This document shows positions 61,819 to 64,000 of a stretch of DNA of 64,000 nucleotides, piece after piece (position 1 is the stretch's first letter; each line of letters opens with the position of its first letter). Made by a program: the position numbers and the translations under genes. Below the pieces are notes generated by a model. That model ran no database searches and was not told the origin of the DNA. It saw nothing but the letters and a program-made list of their open reading frames with translations. This stretch comes from an uncultured Colwellia sp. (GTDB taxonomy: Bacteria; Pseudomonadota; Gammaproteobacteria; Enterobacterales; Alteromonadaceae): contig CAJXQJ010000005.1 of assembly GCA_913058245.1 (NCBI GenBank), positions 124,001 to 188,000 of the forward strand, in the 5' to 3' direction.

Positions 61819-64000
61819 TTAAGCTGTTTTCTTAGCTTTTGGCTTTGCTTTAGCTTTCGCCTTAAGTTTTGCTTTAGCCTTTTTCTTCGGTAACTCTTCG
61901 ATCCATTTACCATCAACATACTTTGCTGTCCAGCCCGTAGCTTTCGCTTTAGCATCACCAGCCTCAATCTCGGTCATAACGTATTGTTCCTTCGTTTTAC
62001 GGCTATAACGAACAACAGCTAAATTACCATCGGGATCTTGTGCCGGCGCATCAGCAAGGTAATAGAATTTTTCTGAAATCCGATCACGAAAACGCGCTAG
62101 CTCAGCTACTTTAGGAGCCCGTGTTTCGCGCGAACGAGGGAACGTATTGGCCGCTAAGAATATGCCAGCAGCACCATCACGTAAAACAAAGTGTGCTTCA
62201 GATTTTTCACAAGCTAATTCAGGTAATTGTACAGGATCTTCTTTTGGCGGCGCAGCTTCGCCATTTGCCAATAGCTTACGGGTATTTTTACATTCACTAT
62301 TAGTGCAGTCGAAATACTTACCAAAACGGCCTGACTTTAATTCCATCTCAGATTCACAACGATCACACTCAAGTATCGGACCATCATAACCTTTCAGTTT
62401 AAATTCACCCTTCTCTAGTTCAAGACCATCACAAACAGGGTTGTTACCACAAACATGAAGTTTTCGTGTTTCATCAATCAAGTAGCTGTCCATTGCAGTG
62501 CTACATTTATTACAACGATGCATAGCACGAAGCGCTTCGGTTTCTTGATCTTCAGCTAAAACGCTGACAGCCTCTTCACCTGGAGTTAAATTCATGGTGG
62601 TAGTGCAACGCTCTTTAGGTGGTAAAGCGTAGCCTGTACAACCTAAGAACACACCAGTTGATCCCGTTCTTATACCCATTTTACGACCACAAGTTGGACA
62701 ATCAATATCCGTAACAATAGGTTCATTATTACGCATACCACCTTCTTCTGATGGTTTATCAGCGAGGGTTAATTGCTCAGTAAAGTTATGGTAAAAACCA
62801 TTGAGTACATCTTTCCAGTTAGCTTTTCCGTCAGCAACTTCATCAAGCTCTTGTTCCATATTGGCTGTAAAATCGTAATTCATTAGGTTTTTAAAGCTTT
62901 CTGATAAGCTATCAGTAACAATTTCACCCATTTTTTCAGCATAAAAACGTTTTTTATCTAAACGTACATAACCACGATCTTGAATCGTCGAAATAATTGA
63001 TGCATAAGTTGATGGGCGACCAATTGAACGCTTTTCTAACTCTTTTACTAATGACGCTTCACCAAAACGTGCTGGTGGCTTAGTAAAGTGCTGTGATGGA
63101 TTAAGTTTTTCTAAATTGAGTACTTCGCCAACAGATAAATCCGGTAAGTGCTTGTCATCACCTTTAGACAGTTGAGGGTGGACTCGTGTCCAACCATCAA
63201 ACTGCATCACGCGACCTTTAGCTTTTAAATCGAACTCAGATGCAGCAACGGTAATAGTACTGACCGTATAGCGCGCTGCTGTCATTTGACATGCAACAAA
63301 TTGACGCCAAATTAACTCATAAAGCTTTTTAGCGTCTGCATCAACATCGTTTAACAATGCCGCTTCAAGCTTCACATTCGACGGACGAATAGCTTCATGC
63401 GCCTCTTGTGCATTACCTTTACTACTATAAATTTTAGCTTTTTCTGGTAAATAATTATCACCAAAATTATCGCTAATATAACCGCGACAAGAATCAACGG
63501 CATCTTTACTTAAATTGGTTGAATCGGTACGCATATAAGTAATATGCCCGGCTTCATACAGGCGTTGAGCTAAGCCCATAGTGCGTTTAACACCAAAACC
63601 TAATTTTGTGCTTGCAGCTTGTTGTAATGTAGAAGTAATAAACGGTGCTGATGGTGTACTTTTCGACGGTTTATCTTCACGTTTACTAACGGTAAAGTCG
63701 GAAGACTTTAATACTGCTAATGCTTTATTTGTATCGGCTTCATTAGTCGGTTTAAATGCTTTACCATTTTCATGGGAAACGTCTAAAACAAAATCAGCAC
63801 CCGTCACAGTTTTGGTTTCCGCATTCACTTCCCAAAACTCTTTAGGATCAAAAGCTTTAATTTCACGCTCTTTTTCTACAACAAGTTTAACCGCAACAGA
63901 TTGCACTCTACCTGCAGACAAACCACGAGCAACTTTCTTCCACAATAGTGGGCTAACCATAAAGCCAACAACACGGTCTAAAAAGCGTCGTGCTTGTTGA
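61819..64000 (-). CDS. topA: DNA topoisomerase I (TopA), N-terminus outside the window
   Basis: The frame is open to the right edge ([13 protein letters not shown] precedes the first internal Met), so about 727 C-terminal residues of roughly 880 are present and the TOPRIM domain is missing. The strand-passing region is intact: [25 protein letters not shown] and the catalytic Tyr in [14 protein letters not shown]. Three to four C-terminal zinc-ribbon modules (CPTCGRK, CNKCSTA, CDRCESE with partner cysteines) are followed by two degenerate repeats and a Lys/Ala tail of about 25 residues. The enzyme relaxes negative supercoils. The lysine-rich tail resembles the histone-like ends that bind DNA or RNA polymerase. 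Confidence 0.96.
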   Translation of the reverse strand, partial: QQARRFLDRVVGFMVSPLLWKKVARGLSAGRVQSVAVKLVVEKEREIKAFDPKEFWEVNAETKTVTGADFVLDVSHENGKAFKPTNEADTNKALAVLKSSDFTVSKREDKPSKSTPSAPFITSTLQQAASTKLGFGVKRTMGLAQRLYEAGHITYMRTDSTNLSKDAVDSCRGYISDNFGDNYLPEKAKIYSSKGNAQEAHEAIRPSNVKLEAALLNDVDADAKKLYELIWRQFVACQMTAARYTVSTITVAASEFDLKAKGRVMQFDGWTRVHPQLSKGDDKHLPDLSVGEVLNLEKLNPSQHFTKPPARFGEASLVKELEKRSIGRPSTYASIISTIQDRGYVRLDKKRFYAEKMGEIVTDSLSESFKNLMNYDFTANMEQELDEVADGKANWKDVLNGFYHNFTEQLTLADKPSEEGGMRNNEPIVTDIDCPTCGRKMGIRTGSTGVFLGCTGYALPPKERCTTTMNLTPGEEAVSVLAEDQETEALRAMHRCNKCSTAMDSYLIDETRKLHVCGNNPVCDGLELEKGEFKLKGYDGPILECDRCESEMELKSGRFGKYFDCTNSECKNTRKLLANGEAAPPKEDPVQLPELACEKSEAHFVLRDGAAGIFLAANTFPRSRETRAPKVAELARFRDRISEKFYYLADAPAQDPDGNLAVVRYSRKTKEQYVMTEIEAGDAKAKATGWTAKYVDGKWIEELPKKKAKAKLKAKAKAKPKAKKTA

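Overview
The window is chromosomal DNA from a low-G+C marine gammaproteobacterium, most likely Alteromonadales/Colwelliaceae (Colwellia, Thalassotalea or a close relative). This rests on protein resemblance, A+T-rich codon use, and gene neighbourhoods shared with enteric relatives: a YjjV-like TatD gene, ytjB divergent from serB with radA nearby, and the pabB-nudL-sdaA order. I see no rRNA, tRNA, CRISPR array, insertion sequence or prophage. Nearly all of the window is protein-coding.

Layout. 1-6.9 kb: truncated TatD-family nuclease, ytjB, serB, a large two-PilZ-domain protein, radA. 6.9-11.8 kb: metA-metH operon behind a five-box MetJ operator. 11.8-24.3 kb: galactose and amino-acid catabolic locus, with a Na+/sugar symporter, galK, galT and a GntR/FCD regulator on the minus strand. 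Divergent from these is an apparent operon of an exported GH2 beta-galactosidase, a kinase/PLP phospho-lyase fusion and an ALDH7-type aldehyde dehydrogenase. 24.3-31.9 kb: a MacB-like ABC export operon followed by its own response regulator and histidine kinase, with a sigma-54-type promoter. 32-39.3 kb: NhaC antiporter, TonB-dependent receptor and a divergent GH63 (YgjK-like) alpha-glucosidase. 39.4-41.9 kb: small genes (LysE, Mpo1/DUF962, DUF1697, and a membrane protein plus XRE pair). 42-49.7 kb: TPR hybrid kinase, voltage-gated cation channel, YcbL hydrolase, NSS transporter, diguanylate cyclase. 49.8-64 kb: rmuC, a small conserved gene, S9 peptidase, class I fumarase, pabB-nudL-sdaA, cysB, two poorly characterised genes, and topA, which runs off the right edge.

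Main hypothesis. The pieces between 11.8 and 39.3 kb together could dismantle the collagen glycan glucosyl(alpha-1,2)galactosyl-hydroxylysine. The parts are a TonB receptor and a YgjK-type alpha-glucosidase for the outer glucose, an exported beta-galactosidase for the galactose, symport plus GalK/GalT for free galactose, and a hydroxylysine kinase/phospho-lyase fusion plus aminoadipate-semialdehyde dehydrogenase for the released hydroxylysine. Two features visible in the sequence support a link. The beta-galactosidase and the putative hydroxylysine genes form one unit ending at a single strong terminator. A 10-11 bp motif (A/C)TCATACAAAT also recurs upstream of galT, of the GntR gene and between the TonB receptor and GH63 genes. 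The substrate assignment itself is inference.
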